DNA from: Hufsiella ginkgonis | Lineage (GTDB): Bacteria; Bacteroidota; Bacteroidia; Sphingobacteriales; Sphingobacteriaceae | Direction of reading: 5' to 3' | Length of the DNA stretch: 64,000 nucleotides | NCBI RefSeq assembly: GCF_009834915.1 | Contig: NZ_WVHS01000005.1 | Location: 124,001 to 188,000 of the forward strand | Program-made: the position numbers and the translations under genes | Part shown: positions 44,686 through 53,883 of the stretch, piece by piece | Position numbering within the stretch: the stretch's first letter is position 1 | Layout: every line of letters starts with the position of its first letter | Notes under the pieces: model-generated | The model's database searches: none | What the model saw: only the letters and a program-made list of their open reading frames with translations | What the model was told of the DNA's origin: nothing

Positions 44686-46170
44686 ATGGGGATCATCCAG
44701 CAACAAACCATTAAAGGTTCTATTTACTCGTACCTGGGCATTTTTGTTGGGTTTATTACCACTTTCCTGGTACAGCCGCACGCCATTTCTACCGAGGAAG
44801 TGGGGTTAATCGGTTTATTAGGCCCTTATTCGCTCATGTTCGCGCAATTCGCTTCACTTGGGTTTAACGGTACCGTGCGCTACTTTCCGTATTTCAGAAG
44901 TGAAGAAAATAAACACCATGGATACCTATTCCTATCGTGTATGGTGGCCATGGTGGGAATGACGATTTTTGTGCTGCTCGCCTGGATCTTTAAAGAAGAG
45001 ATCATAAGCCAAAAGTCACAACGGTCTACCCTCATTAGCCGGTACTACTGGTACCTCGTGCCGCTAACTTTCTTTACGCTGTTCTTCAATGTGTTTAACC
45101 TGTACGCCCGCATGTTATTTAACGTAATTACGGGCACGGTGCTAAGCGAGTTCGTAAAGCGGTTGCTGGTGCTGGTACCTTTCTTCCTTATCTATTTTAA
45201 GCTGATCGATTTCGACGTATTTATGGTCTTGTGGCTGGTGGCAAACATTCTCCCAACGATATTGCTAATGCACAAGCTGATCCGCGACAACCAGTTTCAC
45301 CTGGCTCCCAACTTTAAATTCCTTCAGCCGGAAATGGTCAAAAAACTCGTTGGGATCTCCGTGTTTGCCATGATCACCGGTTATGCGCCATTGCTGCTGC
45401 AGAACGTAGACACCTACTTTGTCAATAAGGAATACGGGCTCTCGGAAACCGGGGTTTACGTTATCGCGTTCTTTATGGCCAATGTGATCGGTGTTCCCTC
45501 GCGCGCGCTTAGCAATATCGCTTTCACGATCGTTGCAGAAGCATGGAAGAGCGAAGACCGGCCAAAGATCAGCGAGCTGTATGCAAAAAGCTGTATCAAC
45601 CAGCTGATCAGCGTCCTGTTCCTGTTTCTCCTGATCTGGGCGAACATCGATCATGTGTTTAAATTCCTCGGTCCGGAATACAGTGCCGGCAAGTACGTGG
45701 TTTTTTTTATCGGTATCGGCTGTTTTATCGACTCGGCTACAGGAATCAATGCCATCGTGATCGGTACGTCGAAATATTTCAAGTATGACTCCTACTTTTA
45801 CGTGTTGTTGGTAGGCATTACCATTGTACTTAATATACTCCTGATCCCCATATACGGGATCACCGGCGCGGCCATCGCATATGCCATCGCGATGGCGATC
45901 TTTAATTTAGGCAGGTACCTCTTTGTACTGCTGGTTTTTAACATGCAGCCGTTTACCTACAAAAGTCCGCTGGCCATTTTGGTTGGTGTGGTGATTTATT
46001 ACCTGGCGATCTATTGCGTCCCCGGCGATCAGATGAATTGGTTCTTAAACGGATTCCTTCGCTGCGCGCTGATCACCTTACTGTATGGCCCGGCGATTTA
46101 TTTCCTGAAGATCTCGGTAGATATTAACAGGTTCGTGGATAAATACCTGGGAGTGCGTGCTGCGTCCTGA
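44686..46170 (+). CDS. Wzx-type polysaccharide flippase (MOP superfamily)
   Basis: The 494 residues have about 12-14 membrane helices spread along the chain. The start IKGSIYSYLGIFVGFITTFL and the mid-protein ISVFAMITGYAPLLLQNVDTYFV match O-antigen and capsule flippases. It would move a lipid-linked repeat unit across the inner membrane. It is surrounded by glycosyltransferases and methyltransferases, but no polymerase is in this region. The large antisense and alternative frames here are shadows. Confidence 0.88.
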   Translation: MGIIQQQTIKGSIYSYLGIFVGFITTFLVQPHAISTEEVGLIGLLGPYSLMFAQFASLGFNGTVRYFPYFRSEENKHHGYLFLSCMVAMVGMTIFVLLAWIFKEEIISQKSQRSTLISRYYWYLVPLTFFTLFFNVFNLYARMLFNVITGTVLSEFVKRLLVLVPFFLIYFKLIDFDVFMVLWLVANILPTILLMHKLIRDNQFHLAPNFKFLQPEMVKKLVGISVFAMITGYAPLLLQNVDTYFVNKEYGLSETGVYVIAFFMANVIGVPSRALSNIAFTIVAEAWKSEDRPKISELYAKSCINQLISVLFLFLLIWANIDHVFKFLGPEYSAGKYVVFFIGIGCFIDSATGINAIVIGTSKYFKYDSYFYVLLVGITIVLNILLIPIYGITGAAIAYAIAMAIFNLGRYLFVLLVFNMQPFTYKSPLAILVGVVIYYLAIYCVPGDQMNWFLNGFLRCALITLLYGPAIYFLKISVDINRFVDKYLGVRAAS

Positions 46171-46175
46171 CAGGA

Positions 46176-46979
46176 TTAATTTTTCACCCCAACGATCGTG
46201 AGGTGATGCGGGAAAGAAGCGTCGGTTAACACTACTTTCAGCTCCAGGTAAGCGAAGATCCGCCGCAGCAGCGCCAGGTCATATACATGCTGGTGTAAAC
46301 AACGGTTATCGATATTATGCAGCGAGCGTTCTCTAAACCCGGCCTGGTCTTTCACGCCGGCATCGCGCGTAAAGTCGTGCAGGGCGCAGATCTCCTCGAG
46401 GTGGGTAAGATCATCTTCGCCGGTATTGTTCCGGTAATCTTCCAGCAGGTGTTCGAAACGGGTTATGGGCCGTTTATGATCGAAGGTATACCGCGAATCT
46501 GGCAGGATCATGGTAATGGAACCGCCTGGTTTGAGTACCCGCAGCCATTCTTTCAACGCCTTAAGGGGATTAGCGATGTGTTCGAGGCTATGGCTCGACA
46601 AGATAAAATCATATGAAGCCGATGCGATTGGTGCCAGGTCGATGGCATCCAGGATATATTGGTGACCGATCGCGTGATCACCGGTACGATAGGTCATGCC
46701 TTCCTGGATGGTATTTTCCCACACGGTGTTGTTGCTGAAGTTGCTCCCATCGATCTGCTTCGCCAGCGGGTAAAGCGGAATGTATCCCTTTGCGCCAAAA
46801 ATGGGACTGGGTCCGCCGATCTCGAGTCCTTTTTTCTCCTTATAAAGCGGCTTTAGCCGGCCGAACGAGCCGATCCGTGTATGAAATTTGGAAGCAAGGT
46901 ATTGTGCTAAACGCGAAGGAGTTTTTGCCAGCCTGGCCATGTAACCGATCTCGTAGCTTAGCTTTTCTCTAAAAGTCAT
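46176..46979 (-). CDS. Class I SAM-dependent methyltransferase
   Basis: The 267 residues have the C-terminal half of a Methyltransf_11 enzyme: DFILSSHSLEHIANPLKALK and WLRVLKPGGSITMILPD. The N-terminal part includes KKGLEIGGPSPIFG, which probably holds SAM motif I (EIGGPS). It converges on the flippase with a 5-nt gap. A role in glycan methylation is inferred from position. Confidence 0.82.
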   Translation of the reverse strand: MTFREKLSYEIGYMARLAKTPSRLAQYLASKFHTRIGSFGRLKPLYKEKKGLEIGGPSPIFGAKGYIPLYPLAKQIDGSNFSNNTVWENTIQEGMTYRTGDHAIGHQYILDAIDLAPIASASYDFILSSHSLEHIANPLKALKEWLRVLKPGGSITMILPDSRYTFDHKRPITRFEHLLEDYRNNTGEDDLTHLEEICALHDFTRDAGVKDQAGFRERSLHNIDNRCLHQHVYDLALLRRIFAYLELKVVLTDASFPHHLTIVGVKN

Positions 46980-47023
46980 GGGTGCAATTTTCTAAAGCAA
47001 AGATAGAAGATAAACCTGAAGCG

Positions 47024-47884
47024 CTATGCTTTTAACCGGCCGGTACGACCCCATAGGTAGTGTAGCAACCCCTTTAACATATACTGCAGTTTGCCCGCCT
47101 TCATGTTTTCGTAAAAAAGCACATGCCGCAGGTCGCGGAAAAGGCTTTTGAACACCGCGTAGCAAAACTTCGGGTAGCGGCGCAGGTACCTGGAGATGAT
47201 GATCAGCTTGTTACGGGTAATATAATAGCGCCTGGTCTTATTGTAATTCAGCGCCGTTACCTGTTTACCGGTAACGGAAGTATGCGGCGATGCATTGCCG
47301 AGATTATGCTGCAGGTGCGCCCGGTTATATCGCAGCACCTTGAATTTCCCGGTGTTGAGGCGCAGGCAATAATCCCAGTCTACGGCGTCGATAAAGTAAC
47401 GTTCATCATACCCCCCCGTCCTTTCCCACGCGTACAGGCTTACCAGGTTACCGGAGGTCATGATCGTCAGCACCTCATCTACTTCCGCAACGGGCTCGAC
47501 GGAGATCTTTGTATGGTGAAAAGGTGATACCAGGCCGGTAGCAACCGGGTCCTGCCTTAAGGTAAAATCAAGCAATTTTATGAAAGCACCGGTTTCAAAC
47601 CGGCTGTCCTGGTCCATGGTGAGCAGCCAGGCGGCCCTGTTGTCCAAGGCAAACCTTGCGGCAGCATTTAACGCAGCCGCGATGCCGTCGTTCGATCCGT
47701 TATGCAGGTATTTACAGTTGGGGAAATCCCGCAGCGACGCCACTATCGCCTCATCGGGGTGCGGGGAGTTATCCACCACGTACAGGCGGTTCAGCTCACC
47801 TGCATAGGACCGTATGTTATCAACAACCGGACCCTCCGGGTGAAATAAAACGACTACGCCTTCGACCTTGGTTTGCTGGATCAT
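47024..47884 (-). CDS. Family 2 glycosyltransferase, rhamnosyltransferase-like
   Basis: The 286 residues have the GT-A pattern VVVLFHPEG, YVVDNSPHPDE and LLTMDQDSRF (DQD metal site), then YFIDAVDWDYCLRLN, the acceptor-side Asp-rich motif typical of rhamnosyltransferases. The donor is not certain. The gene stands alone, 44 nt downstream of the start of the neighbouring methyltransferase gene. Confidence 0.87.
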   Translation of the reverse strand: MIQQTKVEGVVVLFHPEGPVVDNIRSYAGELNRLYVVDNSPHPDEAIVASLRDFPNCKYLHNGSNDGIAAALNAAARFALDNRAAWLLTMDQDSRFETGAFIKLLDFTLRQDPVATGLVSPFHHTKISVEPVAEVDEVLTIMTSGNLVSLYAWERTGGYDERYFIDAVDWDYCLRLNTGKFKVLRYNRAHLQHNLGNASPHTSVTGKQVTALNYNKTRRYYITRNKLIIISRYLRRYPKFCYAVFKSLFRDLRHVLFYENMKAGKLQYMLKGLLHYLWGRTGRLKA

Positions 47885-47959
47885 GGAAGGGTAAAGGTAG
47901 AAAACAGGGAATAGAGTACAGGTAATTGCCTGTTTCTATTCCCTAAAAAACTTTATCTC

Positions 47960-49771
47960 CTATTGCGACTGGAACCTCTTCGCGTTGATCTTCCTTTCGT
48001 TCTCATTCAGGTAGATCTTACGCAGGCGCATTGCCACAGGGGTGATTTCGATATATTCGTCGGCCTGGATGTACTCCATGGCTTCTTCCAGCGAGAACTT
48101 GATAGCCGGCGCAATACGCACGTTGGTATCACTTCCCGAAGCGCGCATGTTGGTTAACTGCTTGCCTTTGGTGAGGTTGATCACCAGGTCGTTATCACGG
48201 ATGTGTTCGCCGAGTATCTGTCCTTCATAAATATCCACGCCAGGTTCAACGTGGAACCTGCCGCGGTCCTGCAGCTTATCGATCGCGAAGGCGGTAGTTT
48301 TACCAGAATCCATCGATACCAATACCCCGTTCAGGCGGCCGGGAATCGTACCCTTCCACGGTTCGTACGCTTTAAAACGATGTGCCATGATGGCTTCGCC
48401 GCCAGTGGCGGTAAGCACGTTATTGCGCAGGCCGATAATGCCGCGGGCCGGGATATCAAACTCCAGGTGCTGCAGATCGCCTTTAGGCTCCATTACCAGC
48501 AGGTCGCCTTTGCGTGCGGTTACCAGCTCGATCACCTTCCCGGCAACATCACCCGGTACGTCTACGATCAGGGTTTCTACCGGTTCACATTTCACGCCGT
48601 CGATCTCCTTGATAATTACCTGCGGCTGACCCACCTGCAGCTCGTAACCTTCGCGACGCATAGTTTCGATCAGTACCGACAAATGCAGGATGCCTCGACC
48701 GTACACCAGGTAAGAATCCGGCGATTCGGTTTCTACGACCTTCAACGCGAGGTTTTTCTCTGTTTCCTTGTACAAGCGGTCGCGTAAGTGACGCGAAGTC
48801 ACAAACTTTCCCTCTTTACCAAAGAACGGGGACGTATTAATGGTGAACAGCATGTTCATGGTCGGCTCATCAATTTTGATGACCGCCAGCTGTTCCGGTT
48901 TGTCAAAATCAGCGATGGTATCGCCGATATCGAAGCCTTCGATACCTACCACGGCACAGATATCTCCTGAGCTTACCTCAGATGCACGTACCTTTCCAAG
49001 CCCCTCGAAAGTATAAAGTTCCTTGATCCTCGATTTCTGGATGGTACCGTCGCGTTTTACCAGCGATACCGGCATATTTTCGCGGATGGTGCCACGGGCC
49101 ACGCGGCCTACGGCAATACGGCCCACGAACGAGGAGTAATCCAGCGACGTGATCTGCATCTGCAGGGTGCCTTCCGATACCGGCGCGGGAGGGATAGTGG
49201 CCAGGATGGTATCCATCAGCGGGAAAATATCGGTAGTAGGTTGTTTCCAGTCGGTGCTCATCCAGCCTTGTTTCGAAGAACCGTAGATCACCGGGAAATC
49301 CAGCTGGTCTTCTGTCGCTTCGAGGTTAAAGAACAGCTCGAAGATCTGTTCGTACACTTCTTCCGGGCGGCAGTTCTCCTTATCGACCTTATTCACCACC
49401 ACGATCGGCTTCAAGCCAAGTGCCAGCGCTTTCTGGGTTACGAAGCGCGTTTGAGGCATAGCGCCTTCAAAAGCGTCGCAAAGCAGCAGCACGCCGTCGG
49501 CCATCTTCAGTACACGTTCCACTTCACCGCCAAAGTCGGCGTGGCCCGGTGTATCTATGATGTTGATCTTAACATCTTTATAGCGTACCGAAACATTCTT
49601 GGATACGATGGTGATCCCGCGTTCACGCTCAAGGTCGTTATTATCTAATATAAGCTCGCCTGTTTCCTGGTTGTCCCTGAAAATGGCACAGCTATGTAAA
49701 ATTTTATCAACCAATGTGGTTTTACCGTGGTCAACGTGCGCAATAATTGCGATATTCCGAATCTTCTGCAT
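47960..49771 (-). CDS. typA: Ribosome-associated GTPase TypA/BipA
   Basis: The 603 residues match BipA. G1 is [16 protein letters not shown]3 is [16 protein letters not shown] and G4 is [16 protein letters not shown]-like domains and the BipA-specific C-terminal domain follow ([20 protein letters not shown]). It helps 50S assembly and growth in the cold or under stress. A -7 promoter element lies at 49794-49801. Confidence 0.95.
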   Translation of the reverse strand: MQKIRNIAIIAHVDHGKTTLVDKILHSCAIFRDNQETGELILDNNDLERERGITIVSKNVSVRYKDVKINIIDTPGHADFGGEVERVLKMADGVLLLCDAFEGAMPQTRFVTQKALALGLKPIVVVNKVDKENCRPEEVYEQIFELFFNLEATEDQLDFPVIYGSSKQGWMSTDWKQPTTDIFPLMDTILATIPPAPVSEGTLQMQITSLDYSSFVGRIAVGRVARGTIRENMPVSLVKRDGTIQKSRIKELYTFEGLGKVRASEVSSGDICAVVGIEGFDIGDTIADFDKPEQLAVIKIDEPTMNMLFTINTSPFFGKEGKFVTSRHLRDRLYKETEKNLALKVVETESPDSYLVYGRGILHLSVLIETMRREGYELQVGQPQVIIKEIDGVKCEPVETLIVDVPGDVAGKVIELVTARKGDLLVMEPKGDLQHLEFDIPARGIIGLRNNVLTATGGEAIMAHRFKAYEPWKGTIPGRLNGVLVSMDSGKTTAFAIDKLQDRGRFHVEPGVDIYEGQILGEHIRDNDLVINLTKGKQLTNMRASGSDTNVRIAPAIKFSLEEAMEYIQADEYIEITPVAMRLRKIYLNENERKINAKRFQSQ

Positions 49772-49793
49772 GAAATGCCTTCTAAATTTGGCG

Positions 49794-49801
49794 CAAAGGT
49801 A
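49794..49801 (-). promoter_or_regulatory. Predicted -7 promoter element of typA
   Basis: TACCTTTG on the minus strand is a full TAnnTTTG match and ends 22 nt before the ATG at 49771. The upstream TTTG element is not clear. Confidence 0.4.
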
Positions 49802-49894
49802 CGGTTTATTTTTGAAACTTAGGGGTCGGTGGTCAGTTTCGGGTGTAGCCTTAAAGAAAGCGAGCTAACGCCGATAACTGGCTGCTACCAACAA

Positions 49895-49929
49895 TTTGTT
49901 TCCTAAAACCGCGTTAATAACTAGATTTG
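49895..49929 (+). promoter_or_regulatory. Predicted promoter of the FeoB-associated small gene
   Basis: TTTG (49895-49898) and TAGATTTG (49922-49929) are 23 nt apart. The ATG at 49936 lies 6 nt after the -7 element, so a leaderless mRNA is predicted. Confidence 0.45.
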
Positions 49930-49935
49930 TATTCC

Positions 49936-50094
49936 ATGAACTACCAGCTCATTATCGTTTTCCTTATTTTCGCGGCGGCGCTGTTTTACCTGGGCCGCAT
50001 GATCGTAAAAAGCCTGAAGCCTTCCGGCAAGGGATGTGGCGGAAATTGCAAATGCGGGGTTGATTTTTCGGGGATTGAAACCCCGGAACGCTAA
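49936..50094 (+). CDS. FeoB-associated Cys-rich membrane protein
   Basis: A 52-residue protein. One N-terminal membrane helix (YQLIIVFLIFAAALFYLG) is followed by a basic linker and the Cys cluster GKGCGGNCKCG, the pattern of the FeoB-associated Cys-rich family, which is thought to act with the ferrous iron transporter FeoB. No feoB gene is in the window. Its last 4 nt overlap the end of the convergent ispF gene. Confidence 0.8.
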   Translation: MNYQLIIVFLIFAAALFYLGRMIVKSLKPSGKGCGGNCKCGVDFSGIETPER

Positions 50095-50585
50095 TAGGCG
50101 TTAGTTAGCGTCTTTTGGATCAGGCATACCGCATAAGCTACCACCCCCTCTTCACGCCCGATAAAACCCATCTTTTCGTTAGTGGTGGCCTTTATCGAAA
50201 TATCGTCTTCATCAATTCCTGCCGCTTTCGCGATGTTTTGTTTCATGGCAGGAACATGCGGGTTTAGTTTCGGCGCTTCCAGGCAGATCATGGCATCGAT
50301 ATTCCCTACCGTCCATCCTTTTTGTGCGAGTAAACTGATGCATTCCTGCAGCAGGATAAGGCTGCTGATCCCTTTCCATCGGTCGTCTGTATTCGGGAAA
50401 TGGTAACCGATATCGCGCAGGTTGGCAGCCCCAAGCAAGGCATCGCAGATTGCGTGCACAAGCACATCGGCATCCGAATGGCCGTATGCGCCCGAAGCAT
50501 GTTCCAGTTTTACACCGCCCATGATAAACGGGTGGCCTTCTTTAAGCTGGTGCACATCGAAACCAAAACCGACTCTTATTTTCAA
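50091..50585 (-). CDS. ispF: 2-C-methyl-D-erythritol 2,4-cyclodiphosphate synthase
   Basis: The 164 residues match IspF: GFGFDVHQL (metal-binding Asp and His), GHSDADVLVHAICDALLGA, and KATTNEKMGFIGREEGV. It makes the cyclic diphosphate in the non-mevalonate isoprenoid pathway. The start codon is TTG (the N terminus reads [M]KIRVGFGFDVH, exactly the family start), and this TTG overlaps the porV stop as TTGA, so translation is probably coupled. Confidence 0.95.
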   Translation of the reverse strand: MKIRVGFGFDVHQLKEGHPFIMGGVKLEHASGAYGHSDADVLVHAICDALLGAANLRDIGYHFPNTDDRWKGISSLILLQECISLLAQKGWTVGNIDAMICLEAPKLNPHVPAMKQNIAKAAGIDEDDISIKATTNEKMGFIGREEGVVAYAVCLIQKTLTNAY

Positions 50586-51787
50586 CGGCCTTCCTGTTTG
50601 GTTTTGAAGTTAAATACGAGGGAGAAGCGCAGCGTATTGGCCAGGGGACTATTCTTCTGGCTCGCCACCGTGTAGGCAAAATCGAGGTTAAATACGTTAT
50701 ACCGCAAACCCGCGCCGAGAGTCAGGTATTGGCGGTCGCCCTTATCAGGGTTCTCATAAAAGTAACCAGACCTGACGGCGAATTGCTTATTGTACCAATA
50801 TTCGAGGCCGGCCGAATAGCTGATCTCCTGCAGTTCCTCTTTAAGACCACCCGGGGCATCGCCGAAAGAGCTGAAAATAGCAGCGGGGACAGACAGGCTT
50901 GAAGGGTCGCGTCCCTGCACGATATAGACCTGGTTATTGGCGTCCAGCCCGTAAACCGGCGGCGAGGGAACAAGCAGTTTATTCAGGTCGAGTGCAAAGG
51001 TAAGCTCATTCATGGCATCGGGGTAGATCGTGGCAGCCCCCCCCAGTTTAAAATTCGTTGGCAGGAACACTTTATTGCCATTTTCTACATAGCTGATCTT
51101 GTTACCGATATTAGAAATGTTCAGCCCGGTGCTGATGCGTGCATCTTTGCCAAACAGCACGGTACCCTTGCGGTAATACCCGGAAATATCAGCAGCGAGT
51201 GCGGTGCCGGCCTTGGTATCCTGCCCGCTGGAGAATTGCCCGTTCGACAAGTTGGAGTAGATGAACCTGAAAGCCGTTCCCAGGGAGAAATTCTCCCCGA
51301 ACTTCCTGGCGAAGGTGCCGTCGAGCGCCAGTTCGCTTGGGCTATAGGTACCCAGGTCGTTGCGGTTAACGTCGATCAGCTGGATCTGGCCAAGCGAGAA
51401 AAAGCGCAGTGACATGCCCACGGTGTTGCGGTCGTCGAGCCGGTGGTAAGCAGAGAAATAAGATAAGCTGATATCCGGCACCAATTTCTGCAGCCATGGG
51501 CTATAGGAAAGGGAAACCCCGTTCTTATTCTCCATAAACGCCAGCTTGGAGGGGTTCCAGTGAACTGAATTCGCATCGGCCGAGAGGGCCACGCCCACAT
51601 CGCCCATGGCGCCTGAACGCGCATCGGGAGCAATTAACAGAAACGGAACACCGGTATTGATGATCCGGGTACCTTCCCGGCCATCGGTTGTAGTGCCACC
51701 ACCGCCTACCTGTCCATACGCAGCAGCCCCGGAGATTGAAAACAACACCTCGAAAAAGAAACGGAGCGGCAACCTTTTAAAACTCAT
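50582..51787 (-). CDS. porV: Type IX secretion outer membrane protein PorV
   Basis: A 401-residue beta-barrel with a signal peptide. NTGVPFLLIAPDARSGAMGD and ANSVHWNPSKLAFM are the typical PorV N-terminal motifs, and the chain ends in an aromatic strand (TLRFSLVFNF). PorV carries client proteins from the translocon to the attachment machinery. It is divergent from gldJ and coupled to ispF. No porU lies in the window. Confidence 0.92.
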   Translation of the reverse strand: MSFKRLPLRFFFEVLFSISGAAAYGQVGGGGTTTDGREGTRIINTGVPFLLIAPDARSGAMGDVGVALSADANSVHWNPSKLAFMENKNGVSLSYSPWLQKLVPDISLSYFSAYHRLDDRNTVGMSLRFFSLGQIQLIDVNRNDLGTYSPSELALDGTFARKFGENFSLGTAFRFIYSNLSNGQFSSGQDTKAGTALAADISGYYRKGTVLFGKDARISTGLNISNIGNKISYVENGNKVFLPTNFKLGGAATIYPDAMNELTFALDLNKLLVPSPPVYGLDANNQVYIVQGRDPSSLSVPAAIFSSFGDAPGGLKEELQEISYSAGLEYWYNKQFAVRSGYFYENPDKGDRQYLTLGAGLRYNVFNLDFAYTVASQKNSPLANTLRFSLVFNFKTKQEGR

Positions 51788-52134
51788 ACAGTCCTGATTA
51801 GGGCAAATGCTGGAAGCTTAGCGCAAAAAACGTTCCGTTCCGCAGAATATCCCCATTATGTCTCACAATATTATTGAAAATATCTTATCTTTTTTCGTCA
51901 AATAATTAATTTGACTCGCCGCACATATTCCATGTTCTTCTCAGAAAAAAAATCATTATTGGCGCATACCTTTCAACCTTTTTATACGTTCATACGTAGA
52001 ATCAATAGCTACCTAACGGGTTTCGACGATCTATGGTATCATTCCGGCGCAATTTACGGAATTATACCAGATCGCCCCCGGGTGGATATGTGGATTCAAT
52101 TTCTTAACTTAGCAAATTAATGCTTTACAACTAG
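51788..52134. other. Divergent regulatory region between porV and gldJ
   Basis: About 350 nt without a supported gene. It contains a palindrome at 51897-51915 (GTCAAAT, 5-nt spacer, ATTTGAC), a possible operator between the two T9SS genes. A 69-codon frame at 51911-52120 has no family similarity and starts on a TTG. Confidence 0.4.
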
Positions 52135-53796
52135 ATGAAAAGGATATCGATACTATTTACTGCAGGATTTTTGGCATTAGGCATCGGGTTCGCAGGCTGT
52201 AAAAAAGGTGTAGCGCCCAGGAAAGGCAGCTCTTCGAAAACCGGTATGTCGTACAACAATAAGTATAACGGCGGATTCCAGCCATCCAGCAATAAAATAA
52301 AGCCGGGACCAGGACCGGGCCTTATTACGATAGAGGGCGGTACCTATGTGATGGGCGGAAGCTTAAACCAGGACCTCACTTACGAATACGATAACCTGCG
52401 CAGGAAAGTGACCATCGCCTCCTTTTACATGGACGAAACAGAAGTCTCTAACGTAGATTGGCTCGAATACCTGTATTGGATCAAGAATAATTTCCCCCAG
52501 GATAAAGAATATTATTACAATGCCCTCCCGGATACGCTGGTATGGAGACGCCCGCTCTCTTATAATGAGCCGTACGTGAACAATTACCTCCGTCACCCGG
52601 GATTCCAGGATTATCCTGTAGTAGGCGTTACCTGGGAGCAGGCTAACGACTATTCTGAATGGCGTACCGACCGCGTAAACGAAGAGATCCTTCGCAGCCG
52701 CGGATTTATGAAGACCTATAAGGAAATGGCAGGTGGCGGAGCGCCAAGCGGAACCACCGTGGTGAATGCCGGTGCCAAGGAGCCTTTCAATACCGATATC
52801 TATCTTAACGGACAGATCCGCGAGCAGGACGGCAAAAAGCTGCCAAAAGACCTGAACCCGAACTCAAGCAACACGGGCGGCACCGCCGGCGCTAAACCTG
52901 TGCGGCCAATCCGTATGGAAGACGGCGTACTTAAACAAGCGTACCGCCTGCCCACGGAAGCCGAATGGGAATACGCTGCGCTTGCCCTCGCCGGTAATAC
53001 CGAATATGAAAACATCGCCGACGGCAAGATCTATCCATGGAATGGCCTCGGCGTACGTTCACCCAAAAAGAAAACGCAGGGGATGATCCTCGCCAACTTT
53101 AAACGTTCAGGTGGTGATAACATGGGTGTGGGTGGTTTCCTGAATGATAAAGCCGAATTCACCGCTTCGGTGAGAGAGTTTATGCCAAATGATTTCGGCT
53201 TATACAACATGGCGGGCAATGTGAACGAGTGGGTGGCCGATGTTTACCGAAAGCTATCGTTCGAGGATTTTGAAGACTTTAACCCTTTCCGTGGTAACGT
53301 TTACGTAAATAAACGGCTTGCAGATAAAGACAACTTCCAGTACGCCAAAGACAAATATGGCCGCCCGATCAAGGATGCGGCGCCATCCGGCAAGAAACAG
53401 AAATGGAGCGAAATAAACGCCACCACGCCCGACAGTGCGGGTAACGTTCCGGCCGCAGCGACTACGCCTGCTGCTACTACTGCGCAGCCTGCCCCGGGCA
53501 TTGCCGGGAAAGCGTACAACAACGACTTCAGAGGGCACCTCGACACCGTGAATAACCAGCTTTATGGGATCACCACCCTGGTTAACGATCGATCTAGGGT
53601 ATATAAAGGTGGTTCATGGAACGACCGTGCTTATTGGCTCAACCCTGCCACACGCCGCTTCCTGCAACAGGATGAAAGCAGCGCAGAGATCGGTTTCCGC
53701 TGTGCGATGGACAGGATCGGCGCCTCCGAGATCAGCTCTAAAGGAAAGCCGCAGTTTAAACAACCGAAATCAAAGGCAATGCAAAAAGCGAAATAA
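52135..53796 (+). CDS. gldJ: Gliding motility/T9SS lipoprotein GldJ
   Basis: A 553-residue lipoprotein. The signal peptide ends with the lipobox GFAGC (Cys near 22). The formylglycine-generating-enzyme-like (FGE-sulfatase) fold follows: IEGGTYVMGGSL, YMDETEVSNVDWLEYL, YRLPTEAEWEYAALALAG, NMAGNVNEWVADVYR and, at the end, YKGGSWNDRAYWLNPATRRF and IGFRCAMD. GldJ is needed for stable GldK and GldN and for T9SS function. The insertion rich in Ala/Thr/Pro near residues 430-455 looks disordered. A strong terminator follows. Confidence 0.9.
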   Translation: MKRISILFTAGFLALGIGFAGCKKGVAPRKGSSSKTGMSYNNKYNGGFQPSSNKIKPGPGPGLITIEGGTYVMGGSLNQDLTYEYDNLRRKVTIASFYMDETEVSNVDWLEYLYWIKNNFPQDKEYYYNALPDTLVWRRPLSYNEPYVNNYLRHPGFQDYPVVGVTWEQANDYSEWRTDRVNEEILRSRGFMKTYKEMAGGGAPSGTTVVNAGAKEPFNTDIYLNGQIREQDGKKLPKDLNPNSSNTGGTAGAKPVRPIRMEDGVLKQAYRLPTEAEWEYAALALAGNTEYENIADGKIYPWNGLGVRSPKKKTQGMILANFKRSGGDNMGVGGFLNDKAEFTASVREFMPNDFGLYNMAGNVNEWVADVYRKLSFEDFEDFNPFRGNVYVNKRLADKDNFQYAKDKYGRPIKDAAPSGKKQKWSEINATTPDSAGNVPAAATTPAATTAQPAPGIAGKAYNNDFRGHLDTVNNQLYGITTLVNDRSRVYKGGSWNDRAYWLNPATRRFLQQDESSAEIGFRCAMDRIGASEISSKGKPQFKQPKSKAMQKAK

Positions 53797-53821
53797 CTGG
53801 CTGTAACGCACAATACTTAAT

Positions 53822-53858
53822 AAAAAGCCCGTCAGGTTTATACCAGGACGGGCTTTTT
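53822..53858 (+). terminator. Rho-independent terminator after gldJ
   Basis: A 12-bp inverted repeat (AAAAAGCCCGTC / GACGGGCTTTTT) with a 13-nt loop, flanked by A-run and T-run, so it can end transcription from both sides; the gene on the other side is convergent. Confidence 0.85.
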
Positions 53859-53883
53859 GTTGTGTTACGCGTTATTCCCGGTA

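Noticed and set aside
51911-52120. 69-codon frame before gldJ
   Set aside because: It starts on a TTG, has no family similarity and covers the divergent promoter region.
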